A DNA stretch of 36,481 nt, taken from assembly GCA_013314815.1 (NCBI GenBank), contig JABUEY010000028.1, forward strand, positions 1-36,481, in the 5' to 3' direction. This DNA is from Syntrophobacteraceae bacterium (GTDB lineage: Bacteria > Desulfobacterota > Syntrophobacteria > Syntrophobacterales > Syntrophobacteraceae). Below, piece after piece: positions 24,678 to 33,230 of the stretch; the first letter of the stretch is position 1, and every line of letters begins with the position of its first letter. The notes beneath the pieces were generated by a model. It had not been told where the DNA came from. It was given only the letters and a program-made list of their open reading frames with translations, and did not search any database. The translations under genes were made by a program, and so were the position numbers.

Positions 24678-25406
24678 TCAGACAACCTTGTACAATTCTT
24701 CCATCTGGCTTCGAACATAACGAAAAGCAAGGTGGAGCAGGGCTTCATCGTCTTCTCTTACGCGGCGCAGTGTTTCGTCGTCCACGTCGTAGAAGGTCTG
24801 GAATCGAGGATCGTTTACGATTTCGATGAAACGGTCGATGTCGTAGGCAAGGAACAGGACTCTGCCCAAGCCGGGGTTCATCTGCGATGACGGCTGAAAG
24901 TCAGGCGGGACAACCTGCAGAAACGCCCGTTCCATCTCCTCGTAAGGCCTGACTCCCTGGCTTTCCAGCCATGCGCCCACCGTATGAGAAGCGGGTTCGT
25001 TCAGGCCCAGACACCTCTCTTTTCCTGCAATGGGCATGTATTCCCCGCTCCGTGAAGCCACGTCGAGCGGGTACATGCGGCATGCCCATGGGCGGTTGTC
25101 GTATACACGGCATCCTGAATCCGTTACGAACCTGCAGTTGAGCGTCTCGGGGTCCATTTCGAGCTGCACAACGGGGATATGGGTTACCCGGGCCAGGAAA
25201 TGCCGAGTATATCGCTCGAGCACTTCAGTGGAACTGATCTTCAAGGCCCTGCGAAGTCTCAGAATGTCGTAGGGGGTGAGATAGATATTCACGTCCCTGC
25301 AGCACTGAGTGAAGCAGGGCAGGGTATCGTGGCAGGCAAAACGGAACCGCGAATCTTCCGTCAGCACCTGCTGTTCGTTGTCCGGCTGGTTCGAACTCAT
25401 GTCCAT
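24678..25406 (-). CDS. YkgJ-family CxxxCC protein, first copy
   Basis: 242 residues. The start is put at the ATG at 25406 (AGGAAGAGGA), with ATG 25400 nearly as good; a longer frame to 25544 would run into the upstream gene. It carries FACHDTLPCFTQCCRD (Cys25, Cys31, Cys35, Cys36), LTPYDILRLRRAL and CRFVTDSGCRVYDNRPWACR. These are metal-ligand patterns of the YkgJ family. It lies 11 bases after the small cysteine-rich gene and 47 bases before its paralogue, so all three are likely co-transcribed with the Qmo genes. The position suggests a role in metal-centre assembly or redox chemistry of APS reduction; that is inference. Confidence 0.82.
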   Translation of the reverse strand: MDMSSNQPDNEQQVLTEDSRFRFACHDTLPCFTQCCRDVNIYLTPYDILRLRRALKISSTEVLERYTRHFLARVTHIPVVQLEMDPETLNCRFVTDSGCRVYDNRPWACRMYPLDVASRSGEYMPIAGKERCLGLNEPASHTVGAWLESQGVRPYEEMERAFLQVVPPDFQPSSQMNPGLGRVLFLAYDIDRFIEIVNDPRFQTFYDVDDETLRRVREDDEALLHLAFRYVRSQMEELYKVV

Positions 25407-25417
25407 TCCTCTTCCTG

Positions 25418-25681
25418 TTATTTCCCCACCATGGATGCGGTGAACTTCCTGAAATTCGGGTTGCCGAAGATCAGCTTCTGAACGATGGAGAAAGACTGCG
25501 AATCGTTGCAGGCAATGAAGGTGCACATGCAGTCTCGATTGCATCGGCTGCAGTGATAGTCCTCCTCGAGCAAAGCCCCGCAGGAGCAGAAAGGCTCCAT
25601 GACCAGTTCTTCGCCCTCCCAGTGAGCCAGCAGATAGTCCTGCCCACGGCTTTTCAATTCATCGATCGTAATGGTTTCCAA
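25418..25681 (-). CDS. Small cysteine-rich protein downstream of the Qmo-HdrD genes
   Basis: 87 residues, starting at TTG (25681) with AAAGGA upstream; an in-frame stop just before rules out a longer form. Seven cysteines lie within residues 32-58 (CSCG, CSRC, CMC, C), enough for one or two metal sites. The C-terminal third (VQKLIFGNPNFRKFTASMVG) is helical. The family is not recognised, but the gene sits tightly between the HdrD-like subunit and the YkgJ-type genes, so it may be an accessory protein of that complex. Confidence 0.75.
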   Translation of the reverse strand: METITIDELKSRGQDYLLAHWEGEELVMEPFCSCGALLEEDYHCSRCNRDCMCTFIACNDSQSFSIVQKLIFGNPNFRKFTASMVGK

Positions 25682-25774
25682 GCGTCTTTTCCTTTCGTTG
25701 TTTTATGTGTGCCTCTCGCTTCCGGTGGGACAGGGCTCTTTATCCTCGTTCCCGGCGTGACCGCGGTGCTCGAA

Positions 25775-26938
25775 TCATGGGAGAGCCGCGGCCAGGAGTT
25801 CGGCGATGTCCTTGATGTCGAGTACTTCCTGCCTGTCCAGGCTCTTGCATGCATCCGTCAGCATATTGACGCAATAAGGGCATGAGGTGGCCAGGACCTG
25901 GGCTCCGCGATTGCAGGCATCGACGATCCGAAGTTCAGCAAACCTTTCCCCCATGGGAATTTCGGCCCAGATCCGTCCGCCTCCTCCTGCACAGCAGAGG
26001 CTGCGCTCCCTGGTGCGCTCCAGTTCGTTGACCGCGCCGCCGCAGGCCTTTTCCAGAAGTTCCCGCGGAGCATCGTAGATTCCGGAGTGTCTCCCCAGGT
26101 AACACGGATCATGAAAAGCGACGTTCTGTTCCGTCCCCGCGGGGAAGGAAAGCCTTCCATCCTCGATCAACTGCGCCAGCAGCTGCGCATAGTGAACAAC
26201 TTCCCATTCGCCGCCCATTTCGGGGTATTCGTTCTGGAAAGTCCAGAGACAGTGTGGGGATGTGGTGATGATCTTCGCTACCCCTTTTGCTTTGAAGAGG
26301 TCGATGTTCGACTGGGCGAGCTTCTGGAACAGCTCCTCGTCTCCCACCTTGCGCACGCTCTCCGCACAGCAGCTCTCCTCGGCTCCAATCACCCCGTAGC
26401 TCACTCCGGCATGGTTCAGCAGCCGGACTATGCTCCGTGCGATTTTGGTACTGCGCGGATCGTAACAGGAATGACAGCAGACAAAGAGGAAGTATTCCTT
26501 GTCCGGTCCGAATGAAGGGACGTCCAGGCCCTGCTGCCAGTCCACGCGCTTTTCCCGCGGTCCGGACCAGGGATTGCCGTTGGCGTGAGCTCCGCCGAGG
26601 ACGGGTCTGAGGTTTGCCGGGGGCATTCCCGCTCCGACAATGCTCGAACGCATAGCCCTGACGTTGTCGATGATTTTCACGCCACGAGGGCAGTTGGACT
26701 GGCACATGCCGCAGGTGGAGCAGGCGAACAGGGACTTTTCGTCTTCGAATCCTTCCATGCCCATCTGCCCGAGGCGCTGCATGTGCCGGATGTTGAAGTG
26801 TTCACTGGTTTCGCCGGGAACCAGGCGCCACGGACAGAGATTCGTGCACAGACCGCACTGCATGCACCAGTTGATGGTCTCCGCACCCATTTCGGCAATG
26901 TAATCTCTCATTTCAAGAGAAACATTCTTCGGTTCCAT
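25775..26938 (-). CDS. HdrD-like Fe-S subunit replacing QmoC
   Basis: 387 residues. Two [4Fe-4S] motifs stand at the N-terminus: CMQCGLCTNLC (25-35) and CSTCGMCQSNC (73-83). Two CCG-type cysteine domains follow: about 150-250 (CCHSC...ESCCAES) and about 270-375 (DPCYLGRHSG, SLCCAGGGGR, SCPYC). This is the layout of HdrD, or of HdrC fused to HdrB. QmoC of classical sulfate reducers has the HdrC part plus a cytochrome-b-like membrane part; none is present here. The gene follows qmoB by 74 bases with an AAGGAG site, so it should serve as the third Qmo subunit. It would pass electrons between QmoAB and an unknown partner. A similar hdrBC replacement is known in Gram-positive sulfate reducers. Confidence 0.88.
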   Translation of the reverse strand: MEPKNVSLEMRDYIAEMGAETINWCMQCGLCTNLCPWRLVPGETSEHFNIRHMQRLGQMGMEGFEDEKSLFACSTCGMCQSNCPRGVKIIDNVRAMRSSIVGAGMPPANLRPVLGGAHANGNPWSGPREKRVDWQQGLDVPSFGPDKEYFLFVCCHSCYDPRSTKIARSIVRLLNHAGVSYGVIGAEESCCAESVRKVGDEELFQKLAQSNIDLFKAKGVAKIITTSPHCLWTFQNEYPEMGGEWEVVHYAQLLAQLIEDGRLSFPAGTEQNVAFHDPCYLGRHSGIYDAPRELLEKACGGAVNELERTRERSLCCAGGGGRIWAEIPMGERFAELRIVDACNRGAQVLATSCPYCVNMLTDACKSLDRQEVLDIKDIAELLAAALP

Positions 26939-27012
26939 AAGCCGCCACTCCTTGAAGTAGGGTCGAAATCCCGCATGCTTTCGTCGTCGGGACGCGTCGA
27001 GAGAGTCGAATC

Positions 27013-29229
27013 TCAGTATCCTTTATATGGGTTGGGCCCCAACTCTTCGATCCGGGCTGCAAAGCCGTCGAGTATCTCCGGAAGACGATGATAATCGGTG
27101 ATGGAGACCTGTTCGAGGCGCACGCGGTCGGATTCGAGCACGAGCCGGTTCAGGGTTTCCTGGATCTTGGACATCCTTATGTTGGCCAGCTCACTTCCCT
27201 TGATGAAGTGGCACTGGTAATCGTCACCGTGTTTGCAGCCGAGGAGCAAAATCCCGTCGATACCCTTGGAAAGGGCGTCGGCGATCCACACCAGGTTCAT
27301 GGACCCGAGGCACCTCACAGGTATGATACGCACCCAGGGATTATAGGAAAGGCGCCTGATACCGGCCATGTCCAGGGCGGGATAGGCATCGTTCTCACAA
27401 GCCAGCACCAGTATTCTGGGCTTCTCTTCGTACTCGTCGGGCACGTTGATCTTCTTGATCACGTTGCCGATCATACCGACGGAATAGTTCCTGAACGAAA
27501 TGATCCTCTCGGGGCAAGCCCCCATGCAGACTCCACATCGCCTGCATCGTGTCGGGTTGGGCAGCGGATTTGCCTTCTCGTCTTCGTTGATGGCTCCGAA
27601 GGGACATTCCTCGGTGCATCTCTTGCACTGTGTGCAACGCTGCATGAAAAATTCCGGGTAGCTCAGGTCTCCGGATCGAGGATGGACCGCCTTGCCTGCC
27701 GAAAGCATTTCGATGCACTGAATCGCCTTCAGCGCCGCGCCCGTGGCATCTTCAACCGCCTGCGAATAATCCATCGGAGCCCGTACGGATCCAGCGGGGT
27801 ATATGCCCGTACGTCGGGATTCGTAAGGAAAGCAGATAAAATGGGAATCCGGGAAACCATGGCTCAAAGCCGGCAGTTCGGGGCCCTGCCTGTATTGAAG
27901 ATTGAGGATATCGGAAACAAGAATCGTGTCTGGAGCATAAGCGGCTTCTTCCTCGCCTTCCTTGGGTGACTGCGCCTTGAAAGGTTCACCGAAAGAAGTG
28001 ACGGGCACCATACCGTTGGCCAGAACGACCAGGTCGAGGCTTTCCGTCAGGACGGAAGAGCCGGTGAGGACGTCATTGGCGGCAACCACCAGGCCGCCGG
28101 AGCCGTCATCCTCGATCCCTTCGATGTCGCCTCTTATGAAAAAGACTCCTTCTTTCTGGAGTTCCTTGTACAGGAATTCATAGGTGCCGTGGGCACGCAT
28201 GTCCCGGTAGAAGATATAGACGGGAGTCTGTGGATTTTCAGATTTGAAGTACATGGCCTGTTTGAGCGATTCCACGCAGCAGGCCGAAGAACAGTAGGGC
28301 AGATGCCGGGCGTCCCTGGAGCCCGCACAGAGCAAAAAGGCCACACTGCCCACCGGCTGCCCGTTGGACGGTCTTTCGACCTTTCCGGATTTGAACATAA
28401 TCTCGAGCTGGGAAGCCGTGACCACGTCGGGATATTTGGCGAAGCCGAAGGAATCGAGCTTCTCCGGGCTGTAGGGGACAGAACCCGCCGCAAGCACAAC
28501 GGCTCCCACACGTTCCATGGCCTCGCTTCCGTTTTGGCGAATCGTGACGTCGAACATGCAGGGCGCCCCGGCAATGGATGCCACCCGGGAGCCGGTGTAG
28601 ACCCTGATGGAGGGATCCCCGGTGACTTCGGAGGTGAGGGCATCGAGGTTCGGATCCTCGAGTTCAGTGTACGGGGGACGAACGGGAGGCAGCTTATGGA
28701 CGTCCTTGAGATAGCCGCCCAACTGCTCCTCTTTTTCCACCAGAACCACCTCATATCCTGCCCTGGCTGTCTCACGGGCCGCCGTCATGCCTGCAAGGCC
28801 TCCCCCGACCACCAGGACCTTTCTGCTGAGATCGTCGGCAAGGAACGGATCCGGGGGAAGCATTTCCACGGCCTTGACAAGCCCCATGCGCAGGGCGTCC
28901 TCGGCCAGCATCCGGGTGTCTTCTTCCCCCGCGGGATGGCACCAGGCGACCTGTTCTCTCAGGTTGACCCGCTCCATGACCCTGTCGGCGGGAAAGGTGA
29001 AGGAATCGGTCATCACGCGGGGCGAGCAGGCCGCGATGACGATGGTGTCCATGCCCTGGTCCAGGTCCCGGCGTATGATCGAAACACCCTCGTCGCTGCA
29101 CAAAAAGGGATGCCGCCTGCAGGCGGCAACGGAAAACTCGTCTGCAGCCACGGCTTCCAGCGCATTCACGTCAAGAGCGTCTCCAATGCCGCATCCGGTA
29201 CATATATAGACTCCGATTCGTTTTTCCAT
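27013..29229 (-). CDS. qmoB: QmoB: HdrA-like FAD/Fe-S subunit with MvhD domain
   Basis: 738 residues from the ATG at 29229; its GGAGG site lies inside the end of qmoA, and the genes are four bases apart. An N-terminal stretch with CTGCG (10-14), a FAD-binding VVGGGLAGMTAA (140-151), and later a ferredoxin pair (CTQCKRCTEECP and CRRCGVCMGACP, roughly 560-620) match HdrA/QmoB. The last 110 residues, with PVRCLGSMN and LLGCKHGDDYQC, are an MvhD-type [2Fe-2S] domain. QmoB passes electrons within the quinone-interacting membrane-bound oxidoreductase complex, which is thought to feed APS reductase. Length and domains are as expected. It is co-transcribed with qmoA and the HdrD-like gene. Confidence 0.95.
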   Translation of the reverse strand: MEKRIGVYICTGCGIGDALDVNALEAVAADEFSVAACRRHPFLCSDEGVSIIRRDLDQGMDTIVIAACSPRVMTDSFTFPADRVMERVNLREQVAWCHPAGEEDTRMLAEDALRMGLVKAVEMLPPDPFLADDLSRKVLVVGGGLAGMTAARETARAGYEVVLVEKEEQLGGYLKDVHKLPPVRPPYTELEDPNLDALTSEVTGDPSIRVYTGSRVASIAGAPCMFDVTIRQNGSEAMERVGAVVLAAGSVPYSPEKLDSFGFAKYPDVVTASQLEIMFKSGKVERPSNGQPVGSVAFLLCAGSRDARHLPYCSSACCVESLKQAMYFKSENPQTPVYIFYRDMRAHGTYEFLYKELQKEGVFFIRGDIEGIEDDGSGGLVVAANDVLTGSSVLTESLDLVVLANGMVPVTSFGEPFKAQSPKEGEEEAAYAPDTILVSDILNLQYRQGPELPALSHGFPDSHFICFPYESRRTGIYPAGSVRAPMDYSQAVEDATGAALKAIQCIEMLSAGKAVHPRSGDLSYPEFFMQRCTQCKRCTEECPFGAINEDEKANPLPNPTRCRRCGVCMGACPERIISFRNYSVGMIGNVIKKINVPDEYEEKPRILVLACENDAYPALDMAGIRRLSYNPWVRIIPVRCLGSMNLVWIADALSKGIDGILLLGCKHGDDYQCHFIKGSELANIRMSKIQETLNRLVLESDRVRLEQVSITDYHRLPEILDGFAARIEELGPNPYKGY

Positions 29230-29233
29230 GAGA

Positions 29234-30502
29234 CTACCTCCTGAACGTCGCCTGAATGGCCTTGAGAGCTGCAGCGGTGGCATCCTGAACACTTGAAGCA
29301 ACATCAACCGGCTTCTTGACGCACCCGGCGGGGATGATGCCCGGTCCGGCCCGGTCGGGAAGAACAAATCCGTTTTCGTCGCATGCGGTCCGGGAAGGAA
29401 GTGGATCTTCGGCGGTGGATGGAACCATGCCGGTGGCCAGCACCACCAGGTCGAACTTCTCCCTGAGAATCTTTCCCGTGGCCTGGTCTTCAACCTGGAC
29501 GGTTACAAGGCCTGTGGAGGGATCTTCGATGATCTCTCCGGGTTTGCCCTTGATCAGGGTGACCCGTTCGTCTTCCTGGACCCGGTTCGAGAAGGCTTCG
29601 TATTTGCCCAGCGCACGAATATCGATATAGAAGATCGTCGCGCGGGCATCGGGATCCTGGTCCAGCAGGTATGTCGTCTGCTTCAGGGAGGCGAGGCAGC
29701 AGACTCCCGAACAGTAGGGGAGATGGTTTTCGTCTCTTGATCCGGCGCATTGCACGAAGGCGACACTCTTGACGTCGGATCCGTCCGACGGGCGAGCGAT
29801 GCGGCCGCCTGTGGGTCCGCTGTTGGCCGCCAGGCGTTCCATCATCACGTTGGTGATCACGTTCCTGTTCCTGCCGAAACCGTAGTAAGAGATGCGGCCG
29901 GCATCATAGGGCTTCCATCCGGTGGCCCAGATCACGGCACCGACCTTCAGGTCGAAGGTCTGCGGCTGCATGTCGAAGTCCACGGCGCCGTAGGGACATG
30001 CCGACTCGATGGCCTTCGCTTCGGGGCTGCCCACCACCTCCGGCGCAACGACGTAGCGCATGGGGAAGGCGAATTCATGAGGCAGGTAAGCGGACTTCCT
30101 GGAACTCAGGCCGTAGTTGAACGGATCGGGGATCTCGGTTGTCGCCGCCTCAGCGCAAAGACCGCACCCCGTACACTTCTCGTTGACGTACCGGGGATGG
30201 AGCCTTACGGTCACATCGAAGTTCCCGGGTTCCCCATCGATGCTTTCCACCTGGGCCATGGTGAAGAAGCGGATGAGCGGATTGCTGCGAATCCGGCGGA
30301 AGTTGATTTCGAGACCGCAGTTGGGCGGGCAGAGCTTTGGGAAGTACTTGTTCATTCGAGCCACCCGGCCGCCCAGGTAGGGCTCCCGCTCGACGATGTA
30401 CGTTTGAAAGCCCGCCTCGGCGGCTTCTATGGCGGCACTCAGCCCGCTCATACCGCCTCCGACGACGAGAATGCTCCGGTTCGTTTTCAGCGCATCGGCC
30501 AT
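29234..30502 (-). CDS. qmoA: QmoA: HdrA-like FAD/Fe-S subunit
   Basis: 422 residues with a GGAGG site ahead of the ATG. FAD-binding VVGGGMSGLSAA is at 13-24. Cys58 and Cys62 (CPPNCG) and CTGCGLC at 110-116 are cluster ligands, with another ACPYG further on. FVQCAGSRDENHLPYCSGVC is the conserved HdrA-family cysteine block. QmoA is the smaller flavoprotein of the Qmo complex, thought to interact with AprAB. A factor-independent terminator lies between aprA and this gene, and no convincing -10 box was found upstream, so transcription may depend on read-through or a weak promoter. It is followed directly by qmoB. Confidence 0.96.
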   Translation of the reverse strand: MADALKTNRSILVVGGGMSGLSAAIEAAEAGFQTYIVEREPYLGGRVARMNKYFPKLCPPNCGLEINFRRIRSNPLIRFFTMAQVESIDGEPGNFDVTVRLHPRYVNEKCTGCGLCAEAATTEIPDPFNYGLSSRKSAYLPHEFAFPMRYVVAPEVVGSPEAKAIESACPYGAVDFDMQPQTFDLKVGAVIWATGWKPYDAGRISYYGFGRNRNVITNVMMERLAANSGPTGGRIARPSDGSDVKSVAFVQCAGSRDENHLPYCSGVCCLASLKQTTYLLDQDPDARATIFYIDIRALGKYEAFSNRVQEDERVTLIKGKPGEIIEDPSTGLVTVQVEDQATGKILREKFDLVVLATGMVPSTAEDPLPSRTACDENGFVLPDRAGPGIIPAGCVKKPVDVASSVQDATAAALKAIQATFRR

Positions 30503-30633
30503 TGGATTTCCTCCGCGGTTGCTCCCGCTGTTTCAGGGATTCCGAAAAAAGACTTTGAGGGTGCGTTCAGGTCTCGGGCACATGTCAAGGCTTAGAAAGC
30601 TAACTCATATAAGGAGAGAGGACAAGTCGGCAT

Positions 30634-30666
30634 AAAAAAACCTCCGGGTGCAAGAGCACCCGGAGG
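30634..30666 (-). terminator. Rho-independent terminator after aprA
   Basis: On the minus strand CCTCCGGGTGC pairs with GCACCCGGAGG (11 bp, loop TCTT) and is followed by TTTTTTTATG. It lies 22 bases after the aprA stop, and 131 bases before qmoA starts. Confidence 0.93.
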
Positions 30667-30687
30667 CGGATTCTTCACATCCTCACA

Positions 30688-32592
30688 TTACAGGATGTTG
30701 ACCACCGGAACCTTCTTCATGGTCCATTCGCCGGTCTTGGGATCCCAGACGGAGTTCACGAAGCACTTCCAGTTCGCTTCGTCCATGTCGGGGAAGTCGG
30801 CGCGGAAGTAGTAGCCGGGCCAACGGCTTTCCTCGCGGAACATCACGTGGCGCAGGTGGCTTTCGGCTATCCACATGCGGTGGGTGTTCTCCCAGCAGCG
30901 CAGGAGCTCATGGAGATCCTCGGCAGCCAGTTTCTCATGGTCTTCCTTCAGCATGCCGAGCAGCTCGAGGCCTCTGTCGAGGAGTGCCTTGTTGGTGGTG
31001 AAGCAGGCGGAAACCCCGGCGCAGTACTCGTCCATGATCTTCTGGAGACGGAACATGAACATCTTGGGCTTGATGAAGTTGGGGTTGATATCCGGATCGC
31101 TGGACATCTTGGCGAATTCCTGGAACCTGTCGAGAGGAGCCAGGATGGTCTTCTTCATCTGTTCAACTACGGCATCATCGACGGTGGGAGCGGTGTTGTT
31201 GTCGAGGATGTATGCAATGGCGCCCTTGGCGGCGATGCGGCCTTCAGCGTGGGAACCGGAGGAGAACTTGTGGCTGGAGGCTCCGGAGCCGTCGCCTGCG
31301 GTGAAGAGACCCTTGACGGTGGTCATGTGATTGTACACACCGATGGGTTCCCACTGCTTCCTGTACTCGGCAGGCATGGCATCCTCGGGACCGCAAACCC
31401 ACGCACCGGAGGCACCGGAGTGCGAGCCGATGAAGTAAGGTTCGGCTGCCGCGATCTCAGAAGGCTTCTCTTCGGGCTGAATGTTCTGGCCTGCCCAGAG
31501 AATGGCCTGGCTGATGGTCATATCCAGGAAGTCTTCCCATGCTTCGCTCTCAAGTTCCTTCATCTTCTTCTTGAAGGCCTTGGGATCGTCTTTGTACTTG
31601 GCGGCCAAGTTGGCAATGGCTTCTTCAGTCTTCATGAAGATGGGGCCCTTGCCGGAGTAGACGTCTTCCATACCCAGCCAGTTGCGCAGGTTGGCGGGGA
31701 TGGGTTTGGCCAGGCCGTAGGGAGCCCACTTGGGCAGTTCGTTGGCGCGGGTCACCATGTATTCCTCACCCATGGCATTGACTGCACGGGACTTGAACAG
31801 GAGGAACCATGCGCCGACCGGTCCATAACCGTCCTTGAAACGAACGGGGATGAACCGCACTTCCTGGCAGGTCATTTCCGCGCCGGCGCGGATGGTGAAG
31901 TAAGCGGTGGAACCGGCGTTCCAGGGGGGATACCATGCGCGACCGAGACCTTCACCCACCGAACGGGGGCGGAATACGTGGACAGCGCCACCCATGAGGG
32001 CGATGGTCGCCTTGGCCTTGAATACGTAAAACTTGTTCTCGCGCACGCTGAAGCCCACGCCGCCGATGCACTTGTCACCGTCCATGAGGGGCTCGACAAC
32101 GAAAACACGCTCCAGGATCTCGCCCTTGTCGCCCAAGGTGGCCATGGCGTTCTTTGCTGCTTCGGCCACGATCACCTTGTAGGACTCGCCGTTGATCATG
32201 ATCTGCCAGCGGCCTTCGTTTACGTACTCGCCCTGGGCATCTTTCCAGATGGGGAGTCCCCACTTTTCAAAAAGATGAACCGACGAATCAACGTGACGGG
32301 CAATGTCGTAAACCAGGTCTTCACGGGAGATGCCCATGAGATCCTGCCGTACGTACTTTACGTAATCTTCGAGGGTGTTCTTGCCCTTGGCATAGCCAAT
32401 GTACTGGTTGATGGCGGAAAGACCCATGGCGACGGCGCCGGAACGATCCATGGCGGCCTTGTCGACCACGGTTACCTTCAAGCCATGCTTCTTTGCCCAG
32501 TAGGCAGCTTCGAAAGCAGCGCCACAGGCGGACATGCCACCGCCGATGATCAGGAGATCGGTATCGACTACTACGGTTTCAAAATTTGCCAT
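30688..32592 (-). CDS. aprA: AprA: APS reductase alpha subunit
   Basis: 634 residues, a normal length for AprA, with a strong site TAAGGAGGTGACGAT. The FAD-binding motif GGGMSACGAAFEAA is at 17-30, and KVTVVDKAAMDRSGAVAMG is the fumarate-reductase-type flavin fold continued. SHSGASGAWVCGPEDAMPAEY and DGSGASSHKFSSGSHAEGR contain family-typical active-site glycine and histidine residues. AprA uses FAD to reduce APS to sulfite and AMP in the cytoplasm, with electrons delivered through the two clusters of AprB. It lies 21 bases after aprB. A long open frame on the opposite strand (30847-32832) is a composition shadow. Confidence 0.98.
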   Translation of the reverse strand: MANFETVVVDTDLLIIGGGMSACGAAFEAAYWAKKHGLKVTVVDKAAMDRSGAVAMGLSAINQYIGYAKGKNTLEDYVKYVRQDLMGISREDLVYDIARHVDSSVHLFEKWGLPIWKDAQGEYVNEGRWQIMINGESYKVIVAEAAKNAMATLGDKGEILERVFVVEPLMDGDKCIGGVGFSVRENKFYVFKAKATIALMGGAVHVFRPRSVGEGLGRAWYPPWNAGSTAYFTIRAGAEMTCQEVRFIPVRFKDGYGPVGAWFLLFKSRAVNAMGEEYMVTRANELPKWAPYGLAKPIPANLRNWLGMEDVYSGKGPIFMKTEEAIANLAAKYKDDPKAFKKKMKELESEAWEDFLDMTISQAILWAGQNIQPEEKPSEIAAAEPYFIGSHSGASGAWVCGPEDAMPAEYRKQWEPIGVYNHMTTVKGLFTAGDGSGASSHKFSSGSHAEGRIAAKGAIAYILDNNTAPTVDDAVVEQMKKTILAPLDRFQEFAKMSSDPDINPNFIKPKMFMFRLQKIMDEYCAGVSACFTTNKALLDRGLELLGMLKEDHEKLAAEDLHELLRCWENTHRMWIAESHLRHVMFREESRWPGYYFRADFPDMDEANWKCFVNSVWDPKTGEWTMKKVPVVNIL

Positions 32593-32613
32593 ATCGTCAC
32601 CTCCTTAGGGGGT

Positions 32614-33057
32614 TTATTTCTTCAGTGTGGGAAGCTCGGCGGCCCCGGTGGAAGCCGGCTCAGTACAGAGCACGGGGCTCTTGATGTCTTCGGTGCCGGT
32701 ACTGTACCCTGCAAGGGGTTCGGCCTTCCCTTCCTGCGTGGTCCGGATGGGGAACTTGAATCGCTTTACCTGACCGCTGCGGAACTTAACGGTCCACATG
32801 ATATCCTCGGAGCCGCGCAGGGGAACCACTGAAGCTCCCATGGGAACGAAGTCGGCATAGCCTCTCACGTCAACTGCCTGTTGGGGGCAAATCTTCACGC
32901 AGTTGTAGCATTCCCAGCACATTTCGGGTGCCCTGTTCCATGCTTTCATTTTTTCCTTGTCCAGAACCATCAGGTCGTTCGGACAAATGTACATACATGC
33001 TGTCTTGTCCTGCCCTTTGCAGCCATCGCATTTCTCAAGGATTACATAACTTGGCAT
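32614..33057 (-). CDS. aprB: AprB: APS reductase beta subunit
   Basis: 147 residues; the site TACGGAGGTGAAGTT precedes the ATG. Two [4Fe-4S] motifs are visible: Cys10, Cys13, Cys21 and Cys25 (CDGC...CMYIC), and Cys47, Cys50, Cys53 and Cys57 (CWECYNCVKIC). The sequence after VDVRGYADFVPMG forms the beta sheet and the C-terminal arm that wraps AprA in known structures. The final 30 residues are rich in Thr, Glu and Pro. It carries electrons to the AprA flavin. It starts 173 bases after sat ends; that gap contains imperfect inverted repeats (CTGAAA..TTTCAG, CATCTG..CAGATG) that might affect transcription, but no clear terminator. Confidence 0.98.
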   Translation of the reverse strand: MPSYVILEKCDGCKGQDKTACMYICPNDLMVLDKEKMKAWNRAPEMCWECYNCVKICPQQAVDVRGYADFVPMGASVVPLRGSEDIMWTVKFRSGQVKRFKFPIRTTQEGKAEPLAGYSTGTEDIKSPVLCTEPASTGAAELPTLKK

Positions 33058-33230
33058 AACTTCACCTCCGTAAAGTTCATTCTAAGTGCTTCCAGCCGAT
33101 TATTGCCCATTGTGTAAATCCTTTAAAGTCCTGTGTCGCACCTCCCTTCTCATCTGGGCCGCGCCTGCCCGGGCTGGGACCCGGAGCAGATGCGGCTGAA
33201 ATTCCGGTTTCAGTGTACAAAAGGCTTTGC

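Noticed and set aside
30847-32832. 661-codon open frame on the plus strand opposite aprA and part of aprB
   Set aside because: It has no ribosome site or family motif and mirrors AprA codons; high third-position GC keeps the antisense frame open.
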